Assembly: GCF_030848805.1 (NCBI RefSeq) | Contig: NC_092368.1 | Coordinates: 4,994,441-5,058,440 of the forward strand | Reading direction: 5' to 3' | Origin: Temnothorax longispinosus | Lineage: Eukaryota; Arthropoda; Insecta; Hymenoptera; Formicidae | Length of the DNA stretch: 64,000 bases | In this document: one piece after another, positions 1-8,631 of the stretch | How positions within the stretch are numbered: position 1 is the first letter of the stretch | Layout: each line of letters opens with the position of its first letter | The notes under the pieces: model-generated | Database searches by the model: none | Told to the model about the DNA's origin: nothing | Seen by the model: only the letters and a program-made list of their open reading frames with translations | Made by a program: the position numbers and the translations under genes

Positions 1-120
1 AGCAGATCGTTGGAACCTTCGAAAGCAGAAGACATTGACACTGGCGTTTGCTGATTCTGTTGCGCGATTAATGAATTCAACGCCGGCATCAACGTGGGCG
101 CGTATAATAGAACGGCCAGC
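1..120 (-). CDS. Exon 3 (partial) of the left-edge gene
   Basis: An acceptor ATACAG sits at 121-126. The exon begins with one base completing the previous codon and stays open to the window edge. It encodes a hydrophobic then Gln/Ser-rich segment (LAVLLYAPTLMPALNSLIAQ). Confidence 0.4.
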
Positions 121-766
121 CTGTATAAATAATTAATCATAAATGAAATTCTAAAAAGTATTTTTTATAACCCAGTAAGCCAGTTTGTAACTGTTATGTA
201 ATGTTATGTAACTTAGGGAGCACATGGAAAGAACAATAACATTGTTCTTTCCATGTGCTCCCTAAGTTACATAACATTTACAAACTGGTTTACTGGGAAA
301 ATATATATAACCTTATTTTTTTAATTTATTAAAAAATGTTATATTCTTTCCTGATTCTAATTTTGTGTGTTGAATGTTACAAATAATTTAATTAAAAATG
401 TATCGTGCATGTCTTGCACTTTTATTAGCCACTAAAATTTGTTTGTCGTTAACGATTCTTGAGAGATATTTTTAAAAATCTTGCGAGGGGAATAGAAAGC
501 ACTTGAGAAACGAATACGAACAAGTAAATAAACGGACCATAAATACCTTAGGAGCTGTATTGTGAGACTGCTGGAATCTAAAATAGGATCAGTGGCCGAT
601 GAGTGCATTATAGGATTGTACGTCGTGTGTACCGTGCTCCTCGGGGTCGGCGTTCTTCTTTCGATTCGCGGATTTGCTCGATTATTGCTGGAACTAGAAT
701 TTATTAAGCCAAGAAAACAATCTATTACAACCAATAGATTACTTACACAATTGAAATTATATGACA

Positions 767-809
<43 letters not shown>

Positions 810-1932
810 TATATGATAAAATATTAAAAAAATATAACAAAGTTTTTTGTATTATGAAGAAGAAAAGAGAAAAGAAAGCAAACGTATAAAAATATATTTT
901 TATAATCTCCGTATTATCAGGATATAAAATAATCTGCTGGATTTTAAGTAGAAACACTTCATTTTAATTACATCACTATATTCTTTGCTATTATTGCATC
1001 ACATTTTGTACAAGTTATCATTCTTGCAAATTTTCTCACGATTTTAGTTTAAGAGACTTAACATTTCAAGTCCAATAATCAAGGAAAGATGAGTTCTGCT
1101 AAGAATAATCTCTTTCATCCTCAGAATTTTTTAATAATTCTTTCTTTCTTTCCGCTATACTCTATCTTATCTCAGGATCATACCTCTCTGCAGAAATCCT
1201 TCGATGTTGCAATTTTTCCCCGTCGTTCTTTCGAGACGAGGAATTATTGTGAAGTCGATCTGTCTCCTCCTTGCGAAACATTCTCAGAAAACTCGCGTAC
1301 TTCGGCGTGGACACGTGCCTTTTCCAGAACGGCTTTCCTTCCACCGGTATCCTGCTATTTCTGAACCTGCTCCTGGTAGCCTTCTCGTCTGGGGTGAACG
1401 TTGTTGGCGTACCATTGACACGCGGCTTGATCTTTCCAGTCATTCTCGACCGATCTTGTTGGCTGCCGGTTTCTAGATCGCGTTCGACCGCTATTGCTCG
1501 ATCTTCCAGATCGTCAAATTTACGTTTGTTGCCGTGTCCTTGTCCCGCTACGAGTCCGTTTTGATCAGTCACGACGCTTGACTCGGCGGTCTGCGGCAGG
1601 ACATTTCCCTGACAGCTGACCGGTTGCGGATCGATCGATCGTTTATCGCCGTTATTTATCGCGACGCCGTCGTCGTCGAGCTTGACGGGCCTCGATTCCG
1701 CCGGATGGGAAATCTTCGCCGCGTTGCTGATGATTTTACTGACATCCTGGCACGCTTCCATCGACTCTTTCGAGCTCTGTTGCTTTATCGTTCCGTTGTC
1801 GTTTCGAGGCGACGCAGTTCCGGTGCAGTTCTGTAAAGTCTGGGTAATGTTAGACCCACCGGATGTTACCGAGAACCGAAGTTTATTGTGTGACAGGATG
1901 AGTAATTTCGCACTTTTCATTTTTAATTCCAT
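1..1932 (-). CDS. Unrecognised nuclear-looking protein, partial, three exons
   Basis: Modelled exons are 1932-1184, 693-547 and 120-1, with introns of 490 and 426 bp. All junctions are GT-AG and both donors end in phase 2, with each next exon supplying one base, so the frame stays open for 338 codons and leaves the window at base 1. The start is ATG at 1932 (CCAATGG context); the frame is open further upstream to 2070. The protein is hydrophilic. Near residues 170-180 it has a basic stretch, GNKRKFDDLEDRA, that resembles a nuclear localisation signal. A Lys/Arg-rich region follows, then a Ser/Thr/Asn-rich exon 2 and a hydrophobic segment (QLLRLAVLLYAPTLMPALNS) across the exon 2/3 junction. 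No family is recognised. The same-strand gene at 5635-2489 lies just upstream. The model rests on phase agreement only, so exon 2 and exon 3 are less certain than exon 1. Confidence 0.5.
171..297. repeat. Near-perfect foldback (hairpin) element
   Basis: The left arm starts CCCAGTAAGCCAGTTTGTAA and the right arm is its reverse complement with one mismatch. The innermost 37 bp are perfectly paired around a 3-base AAC loop. The left arm carries one extra 10 bp near-duplicate (CTGTTATGTA). No clear target-site duplication is seen. It lies in the intron between exons 2 and 3 of the left-edge gene and looks like a MITE-type foldback. Confidence 0.85.
547..693 (-). CDS. Exon 2 of the left-edge gene (Ser/Thr/Asn-rich)
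   Basis: The acceptor TTCTAG is at 694-699 and the donor CTAAG|GTATTT at 547/546. The 147 bp exon enters and leaves in phase 2 and encodes 48 residues such as NNRANPRIERRTPTPR. The opposite strand is also open here and reads as a hydrophobic segment, so strand is not fully settled. Confidence 0.4.
766..804. repeat. A-run followed by (AT)n microsatellite
   Basis: Ten A bases are followed by about 15 AT units. It is simple sequence with no coding content. Confidence 0.95.
1184..1932 (-). CDS. Exon 1 of the left-edge gene
   Basis: This is a long open frame on the minus strand from ATG 1932. If not spliced it stops at TAG 1162-1164. A good donor, CAGAGAG|GTATGA, at 1184/1183 gives a phase 2 end that fits the next exon. 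The encoded segment is about 249 residues, rich in Ser, Asn, Lys and Arg. Confidence 0.6.
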
Positions 1933-2488
1933 TGGAAGTAAAAAAAAAACTTTGGAACACAGAGAACCAATTGACATTTTATAGCGGAAGTTGGAAGCTG
2001 AAGACGGAATCTCCAAATAAACAAATAAAACAGAGTTACACTGTGCCATAAATTCCCCATCCAGTCGCAAGATAACGCAAATATTGTGACGATTCCTAAA
2101 TATTTATTTTACATGAAGGAAAAACAAGGAGAAAGCAAGGAGGCGCGTACAATAATAAAAAAATCCTCCTATATTTTGTTTCTACACATCACGAAAACGC
2201 ATATTGTTCGCCGGAATATTGATATATGGTCTATATACAATCGGAAAACCTGCTGCAATTTGAAGTTGAAATAGCAGAAGATGCGGCTGGACATTTTACG
2301 AGTTGATTGTTCTACTTTATGCCGATCGCTATTTTGGGATTGTTAACGTTTTCCTGTCAGCAGGTTGCTACGATTTACTCAATATTTATATCTGTGAAAT
2401 ATCTATGAAATTAGACATTTCCCGGAATAGTATATTCATTATTTACAAACGTGGCAATCAATAGTTGCAATAATCCGATGTTGCTAAA

Positions 2489-2821
2489 TCAAATTAACTT
2501 TAAATCATAGAAATCATAAAAGTACGCGCTGGCTTGTGTTAGCTCGCGGGCTATAGATAATATGTGACTCGCGTTCGTTGGAAAAAAATATCGATGGTAC
2601 AGCGCACACGAGTGTATACTAAGTGCAGTTTCCTTCAGAAAATTGACTCTAAAGTTCAAAGATGTCATATTAGTAGATGACAATAGAAATTTCAATTCGG
2701 TATCGATTTCGGTGACACAAACGCTGATATCAATTTGTCGCTCAATTCTACGCGACAGAAGTTGTATAAGCTTACAAGATAAAAGGGACCCATTCTCAAA
2801 TAACTCTTTCATCCGTCGAAG
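2489..2821 (-). CDS. Last exon of the four-exon orphan gene
   Basis: Acceptor TTAAGTGCAG, phase 0, followed by 110 codons and TGA. Residues include RRMKELFENGSLLSCKL near the start and YFYDFYDLKLI at the C-terminus. An AATAAA signal on the minus strand near 2103-2108 could serve it. Confidence 0.6.
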   Translation of the reverse strand, partial: LRRMKELFENGSLLSCKLIQLLSRRIERQIDISVCVTEIDTELKFLLSSTNMTSLNFRVNFLKETALSIHSCALYHRYFFPTNASHILSIARELTQASAYFYDFYDLKLI

Positions 2822-5635
2822 CTGCACTTAAGAGTGTTCTGTACCATCGCGGGAGTAACTTAAGATATCTAATTACACATGGTTTGATTAACGCACGTTG
2901 TTGTTTGGTTGCAGGTTCTTCATTAGCGGACTGCAGAAGGCGGAAGTTTGCAGGGAGTATTGCTTGGCAGTTTTCGGTGAGTCGTTAAACTCCTAAAAAA
3001 TATTGTTAATTGCATTGTTGAAATAATCAGGATACTATGTGATAAATTGTGATAAAAATATTACATCGGAATACTAAAAACGGAATTCAAAACGTTATAT
3101 AGCTTCACACAATTGTTGCTATTATTAGAATATTACATTAACCAAAATACTATAACGTTTTGTATTATTACCTCGGGCGAATTTTCTTTCTGTCTCGCTG
3201 ATTGCTGATTTATCGAACAACCATCCTTGTTCTTTCTATCAGCCATCCAACAATCGTGCCGGGTTAATGCGCAAGCCTGACGATTATTTCTTTCCCGCGG
3301 ATTGACATGTCTCTCGTGTAATCCCGGAGAAACCCTCGCGGAACAGGCTCGATTTCCGACGGGAAATTTATTCCAATTACACGTCGCCGTGCGCTGCATC
3401 GAAAATCGCAATAAACAAATCGACGTGATCTACATTTTGTTGTGTAAAAGAAATTTTTATTTCGAATTAGATGTGCGATTAAACCTGATTGTAAAACGCA
3501 TTCTGGCACATGTCGCGTTCAACGAGGGGTGCTAATATTCTGGCCCTCGTCAATTCCCTCTCGATCGCTGCATAATTTTCGTTTATCTGCCTTACGTAAT
3601 TCCTAAGTAAATCATTATATCTGGCTGCGTTACTATTGCACGGCGATCGGCGGAATCCGTTACGAGATTCGGTATAATTAGGCAACGCCGAGGGCAAAGC
3701 GTTACCTCTGCGTAATAAAAATTTATATTATTAAATTGCTGAAAAGATATAAATGAAGAGATGCCTCTCTTTAAGATTATATTAATTGTTATATTATAAT
3801 AAAATATTGTCTTTGTTCCGCTTTTAAAGAAATTTTTCGTATGAAAAAATAATCTTTGTTTAAATCTCGGGAGGGAGAGAAAATGTATGAAATTACAGCT
3901 GATACGTTTCCTCCGGTTCCAAGCGATTGCCATCGTCGAGAATGGTAAAGCTCACGTTGACTCGCAATCCTTGATTCGACGGGAGAGACAAAGAGGATAG
4001 ATGTCTCATTAAATGATTAGCGCGTAGCAATTCCGGAAGACGTATATCGTAGCTTTGATTCGGAGTGAGCAATCGGTCCCAGTAATTGCACAGAAATTCG
4101 AGATCACGCCGAGTCCTCCGATAAAGATGATCCGACGGTTGCAAGTAGATGGACCGTTTCGGCATTTTTATGTTTCGTGAAGGGATAACTGAGAATTTCG
4201 AGAGATTCGCTGGCCTAAAAATATGATTGTGCCTATATAGGTTGTGAGTCTTTTCTACTTGGATCGTTATTTGTTCTCTTGGTTACATCGATCATGGGAC
4301 TTCAGATTCCACTCGTCTTTTCTGCAACTTGAAATTATTTCTTTGCAATTCATGTTCAACTTTATTCCTCATTGTCCTTTTTTGAAAGAAATATAAAACT
4401 TTAGAATCCTCTCGATTGTTATTTGATAAATATGCAAATGGGATTAAGTCGGTAATATCTTTTTATTATAAAAGATGGTGAAATATAAAAACAATAATAT
4501 GATTATTTTTTGTGAGATAAGATTTAGGCGCAGTAATATTGCTTTCGTAAAAATCGCATATTGTATATTTAGTAGTACTTGACGTGTTATATCTTGAGCC
4601 TATTTTGTTTATTGTCGTTCTCTGAATGAAGCTTATGATTTTTTTTTTCACGCCTCTTGGCAAGGTAATGGACGAAATAAACCACCAACGGAATGTATAA
4701 TAAAACTCATTAGTTCGGGATATCAATAAACACCCGGCGATTTTATCGATACTTTTTTACGACGTACGTGTCGGATCATAGAAATGGAAACGTGCGATCG
4801 AGATTTATGCCACGACCGCGTGAAACATCATTCGCTGCTTCCTGTGTATATTTTCGCAACAACGGTCTGATTAACGGTTACACGCGTATACAGAAATGTG
4901 GTATTCACGGCGAGCGACCCGTTGTCCCACTATCTTTTTCTACTTTTTGTTTAGTTTTTAAAAACTTTTTCTTTTGTGTGATTTCTTTCGTATTCCGGAA
5001 AGAACAAAAGATTCGGGAGGAATAATACAAATTCGAAAAGAACAATAAAACATTATAGTGTCGATTCGAGCTATCAATATTGGTTATTCATTGAATGCAC
5101 TACTAATATTGCACGCTTATAATAATCCCAAAATACATATTATAGATTTTGAAGATAAATTTCCCATTTTGCATTTTATTAGTTATTTACATAACTAATA
5201 AAATGTATCTTGTATCTTGTTTTATCATTTTGAGCATATCGAATTCCGATAGAAAGAGAAACGATATAAATCAATTTTGTTAATTCTGAAATTTTGAAAT
5301 TCTATCGTTTTAAACAAGTATTATTGAAAAAAAGAAATTCTTAACGCTAAAATTTAGCAGAAATATGCAACGTGAATAAAACTTCCAATGCTGCAGATAC
5401 GAAAAAAAAATCATCGCGTATTCAATTTCATAAAAGTATCATTTTCGGATGTCCGCAGCATCAAATCACATGTTGCGCCGAGATCATAACACACGTCACT
5501 TTTCTTACTACGCTCCGACATCTCGGCGAGATTCAAATTGAGAACCGCTGTTCGAGGAATCGACGCCATATTGCGCTGTGGTCGAAGTCGAAGCCTCGAA
5601 GTCGAAGCTCCGGGCTCCGGGCGCTCCGGCGCCAT
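2489..5635 (-). CDS. Unrecognised 302-324 aa protein, four exons
   Basis: Exons are 5635-5509, 4188-3897, 3707-3485 and 2821-2489, with introns of 1320, 189 and 663 bp. Junction phases agree throughout (1, 2, 0). The reading frame is 324 codons from ATG 5635 or 302 from ATG 5569, which has A at -3 and G at +4. The N-terminus reads MASIPRTAVLNLNLAEMSER. Exon 2 holds a basic/aromatic stretch (KMPKRSIYLQPSDHLYRR). Exons 3-4 form a helical, charged region (RQINENYAAIERELTRAR) that could be a coiled coil. There is no signal peptide or membrane segment. The first exon lies in CpG-rich sequence facing TMEM192, so the two may share a divergent promoter. I do not recognise the family. Exon 1 is the weakest link; exons 3 and 4 are the strongest. 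Confidence 0.5.
2915..2976 (+). other. Exon-like segment with perfect splice signals
   Basis: The plus strand has an acceptor TTGTTGTTTGGTTGCAG and a donor TTTTCG|GTGAGT flanking 62 bp. One frame is open and reads FFISGLQKAEVCREYCLAVF. It lies inside an intron of the opposite-strand gene. No partner exon was found, so it may be a nested gene's exon, a noncoding RNA exon or chance. Confidence 0.35.
3485..3707 (-). CDS. Exon 3 of the four-exon orphan gene
   Basis: A strong acceptor TTTTTATTACGCAG starts the exon. It encodes 74 residues with charged helix-forming character (RQINENYAAIERELTRAR). It ends AATCAG|GTTTAA in phase 0; unspliced, it would stop one codon later. Confidence 0.6.
3897..4188 (-). 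CDS. Exon 2 of the four-exon orphan gene
   Basis: Acceptor ATTCTCAG, then an open frame of 97 codons including residues RRTRRDLEFLCNYWDRLL. The donor CAGCT|GTAATT gives phase 2; an alternative donor at 3906 also gives phase 2. A second acceptor (TTTTTAG) about 30 bp upstream is possible but does not match the exon 1 phase. Confidence 0.55.
5172..5205. repeat. Perfect 15-bp inverted repeat
   Basis: CATTTTATTAGTTAT and its exact reverse complement are separated by 4 bases (TTAC). It is AT-rich and lies in the first intron of the orphan gene. Confidence 0.85.
5509..5635 (-). CDS. Candidate first exon of the four-exon orphan gene
   Basis: Starts are possible at 5635 and 5569. The donor CGTA|GTAAGA ends the exon in phase 1, which fits the acceptor at 4189-4190. 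It sits in CpG-rich sequence typical of a promoter-proximal exon. Confidence 0.4.
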
Positions 5636-7013
5636 CGGTCATTCGAGCAGACGAAGTGAGAGAGTGAGACGTGAGACGAAACAGGAAAACGAGATATATC
5701 ACCGCCGCGTTTTCTCGCGTATTTGACAAGCTTGCGTGGCACGGTCGTACTCGAAGTGATTCCGGGATGTGCCGTGCATTGCAATCGATAAGATACACGA
5801 GTTTTCAGCTGTCATCCGCCGCCGGCCCGACACCGCAGACACAAATATAACCTAACCCTAACCTCGCGACGACGCTACTCTTCCACGCTTCCACCTGCTT
5901 TGAGTACCCCAGAAGTTCTAAATCCTAGCCTCAATGCCCTCAATTCGCACCTAACCTCATCCTGCGCTCGACTATATGACTGATTCAGCAGACTCGTGCT
6001 TAGGCACGACGTAAGGTGCTCGTGAAGGTGCACGTTATACAAATCTCCTAATGTCTTTATTGCTTATGTCATATATGTTTGTGTGTATATATATGTGTGC
6101 TAATTATTATTCCCGGGTTCTTTTAATTGACCGACACGAACATTAATTACCTTTTTCATCTTTTTCTCGTTACGGGCATTAAAATAAGTATCTATTGCGG
6201 TACGTGACTGTCGCTGGCGTTGCTGCGCATGCAGTGCGACTTGCTCCTCCATTTGTGCGAACATCGGAGAACATTGCGATCGCATTTTGCGCGGTGCGTC
6301 GCCTGTCACGTCGACGCTATATTCGATTAGCGAGTCCTTTTTACGTCGCCTCTCATGTCGTAGTCGCGATACAGTCGCGTTTGGCAACGAGCAGTGTTGT
6401 TTTGGTCGGGGGAACGTTCCTGTCATTTTTTATATACATACATATCTACGATGTAGATTGCGTAGATCGTATTCTTAGCTGTAGTCCGTCGTCACTTCTC
6501 AAGTTTCACGCTGACTCACCTTAGGGTGTATTAATGAGAGACAAATAATGCGCGGAAAAATATATTGAGAAAGATGTAAAAGAATCCGGCTTGTTCTCTA
6601 GGTAAAAGTGTTGCCTTTTGTAACATTTCCTTTATTTCTAACGTTAGAGTCTTGTCAGTCTTGAGTTTTGTGGCTAGATTATAAAAAACTTGAAGTGAAA
6701 CACTTGTGAAATTGTCATTAGGGTTAACACTAATCTCTTTTATTTTAACTTTGTCTCTAACTATCTTACACAGCTTGTTTCTTTAACTTTCGTTTTATTA
6801 CGAGCATGCGATTTCAAGGCTGAGGAAGTTTTCTCGCTCATAAAGATGTTAACTGTTTGTAGATGTTAGACATTAGGGTGCTGCGTAATTTTTGTTTGCT
6901 TTTTATCAGTACATTTTAGCTGTGATCATATATTTAAGAAAGTGCACTAGGATTAAACTCTTGTGGCAATTTGTTTAGGATATTTATGAGTGTCCTTCGA
7001 TCAACCTGTTGAG
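5636..7013. promoter_or_regulatory. CpG-rich divergent upstream region
   Basis: This lies between the minus-strand orphan gene and plus-strand TMEM192. The stretch from about 5,540 to 6,400 is CpG-rich, and TMEM192 has an in-frame TGA at 6987 before its ATG, so 6990-7013 is 5' UTR. No TATA-like element is convincing. The one coding candidate inside it is listed separately (6151-6285). Confidence 0.4.
6151..6285 (-). CDS. Candidate coding exon, Gln/Arg-rich
   Basis: The minus-strand frame from ATG 6285 (or 6264) reads MFAQMEEQVALHAQQRQRQ and ends KKMKK at a strong donor AAAAAG|GTAATT in phase 0. The frame is open upstream to 6426. No phase-0 partner exon was found to the left and the protein is not recognised. 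It could be an alternative first exon of the orphan gene or an unrelated ORF. Confidence 0.3.
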
Positions 7014-7118
7014 ATGGAAGACGAAGAGTGCTTTCAGCCAATCTTGAGCTCTCAGGAGGAAGACAATTTTCAGCAGTTAAACACCGTGTCGGTCGCGTCG
7101 ATTCCACTTTTGCTTGGA
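7014..7118 (+). CDS. TMEM192: TMEM192 exon 1
   Basis: This encodes the acidic N-terminus and the start of span 1 (residues 1-35). The donor is CTTGGA|GTAGGT, phase 0. Without splicing the frame stops shortly after. Confidence 0.85.
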
Positions 7119-8043
7119 GTAGGTATATCTCGCTTGCTGTGTTGTATCTTTTTAGGCTTTTTAGAATAATTAAAAGGTCGGGCTGGATATATTGGAGCAA
7201 CTTTTGTGTATCGTAGGTCTCTTTAGGGATCTGCGGGATTGTGTTTGTGTCTATTTGGCCGGAAGAGCAGAGCAAATGTGACACGTATTTTATATACTTG
7301 TATCTGCACTGTGCCTATTGGCTAATAGTCATGGCGATAGACCACGTTGTCAAGGCGAGGCACCATAACTTGCGTATTAATGGGTACCTAGATTTCTATC
7401 AGTCAACATATCAACTTATAAGGACGCCCCTTTTCATCACTTCGTTGTGGAACACATGCTACTTGTTGCTAGCTGTGATTCTACATCACACGCATAAAGT
7501 CGACTACGAACGGTATTGCAGGACGTCAGAGTGGTTCACGCCGCTCAACTATATTTTTCTTCTAACTACTTTGGAGCTCGTAATAATCGTACCAGCTTAC
7601 ATTAATTATATCAGTAAGTATCATAGAAAGGGAGAATATTTAAAGAGAATTAATTAGAGATTGATAAAAAAAAGGATTTTTCTGGAAAAAAAATAGTTTT
7701 CTTTTATATACATGGGCTCTTATATAATATTAAAGGCATAAAAAATTTATACAAAGTGAAATATAGAAGACTTATGTAAAATATTATGTATTATATAGAA
7801 AAAGTTATGAGATTCAATCGATTACGTCCACCGCCCGACGTCACTCGCGACGAATGGCTGTCGCCCTTTACACAGGATTCCTATTCCGGAATGGGAGAAA
7901 TCGGGTATCATCAAAGGGGGAAGAATTTGGAGGAACTGCTGGAAAAGCAGGCAGACTTGATAAGATATCTGAGGGATCACAATGTAAAGCTAAGTCATAG
8001 AATAATGCTATTAGCGTCTCAACGCAGAGCAACAGAGCCATAA
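7014..8043 (+). CDS. TMEM192: TMEM192, transmembrane protein 192
   Basis: Exons are 7014-7118, 7217-7613 and 7799-8043, encoding 248 residues. Introns are 98 and 185 bp with GT-AG ends and matching phases (0 and 1). TMEM192 is a lysosomal/late-endosomal multi-pass protein that forms homodimers; its biochemical role is poorly known. Predicted spans lie near residues 25-48, 57-78, 107-125 and 147-167. The cytosolic segment after the last span (VMRFNRLRPPPDV) and the C-terminal coiled coil (LEELLEKQADLIRYLRDHN, about residues 211-229) match the vertebrate family in order and spacing, and the total is only slightly shorter than the roughly 270 residues of the human protein. ATG 7014 has G at -3 and +4, with an in-frame TGA at 6987. 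The acidic N-terminus is shorter than in vertebrates. Confidence 0.92.
7217..7613 (+). CDS. TMEM192: TMEM192 exon 2
   Basis: The acceptor is TATCGTAG and the donor ATATCA|GTAAGTAT, a near-ideal site. The exon completes span 1 and encodes spans 2 to 4 (residues 36-167). Confidence 0.92.
7799..8043 (+). CDS. TMEM192: TMEM192 exon 3
   Basis: Acceptor TTATATAG; two bases complete a Lys codon. It encodes the cytosolic tail with the conserved RFN-x4-PPPD-like motif and the C-terminal coiled coil, ending at TAA. Confidence 0.92.
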
Positions 8044-8625
8044 AATCGCGATTAAATGTCTGTTCTTACAAAACTATCAGAGCTGCTCATTATTTATAAT
8101 CGTGACGTTATATCGGAGGATCAGGATTTTTATTTTTCAAATGTGATAATATGATGTGTCTTTTGATGAAATTAAATTCGATATATAGATTTATATATAA
8201 TAAGTGTATCATACGTTTTGAAAAATCATAATATTATACTGTTTAAGTTTGTTAAGAAATACTTCTATATTGTACATTTTACAAGTGTTTAGTCATAAGT
8301 TCTTTCTGTTTCACATCTTTGAGGCATATTTATTGCGCAAAGTGTTATTATTTTTATATCTTCACATATACCCTTTTTAAATTTATTATATTTATAGTAT
8401 TGTAAATAATAGATTTGAATTAAACAAATAGCACTATTTAATATTTACTGTATAATCTGTAATGCATTATACCAAATAATATGGTTAGTCGATAATATAT
8501 CAAGCATATTTTTTTTTAATATGGTAACATTAATTAATGTATCAACGATAAAATTTTGCATATTTGAGGAAAAGATCGAAAGGTGGTACTGTGAAAAAAT
8601 GCGACTATACGTTCATTGTCAACTC

Positions 8626-8631
8626 AATAAA
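8626..8631 (+). terminator. Candidate TMEM192 polyadenylation signal
   Basis: AATAAA, 583 bp after the TMEM192 stop. Earlier ATTAAA variants (for example near 8419) could also be used. Confidence 0.45.

Noticed and set aside
5845..5868. Telomere-like CCTAACCCTAACC
   Set aside because: Only two to three imperfect units; not an array and not the canonical insect TTAGG repeat in tandem.
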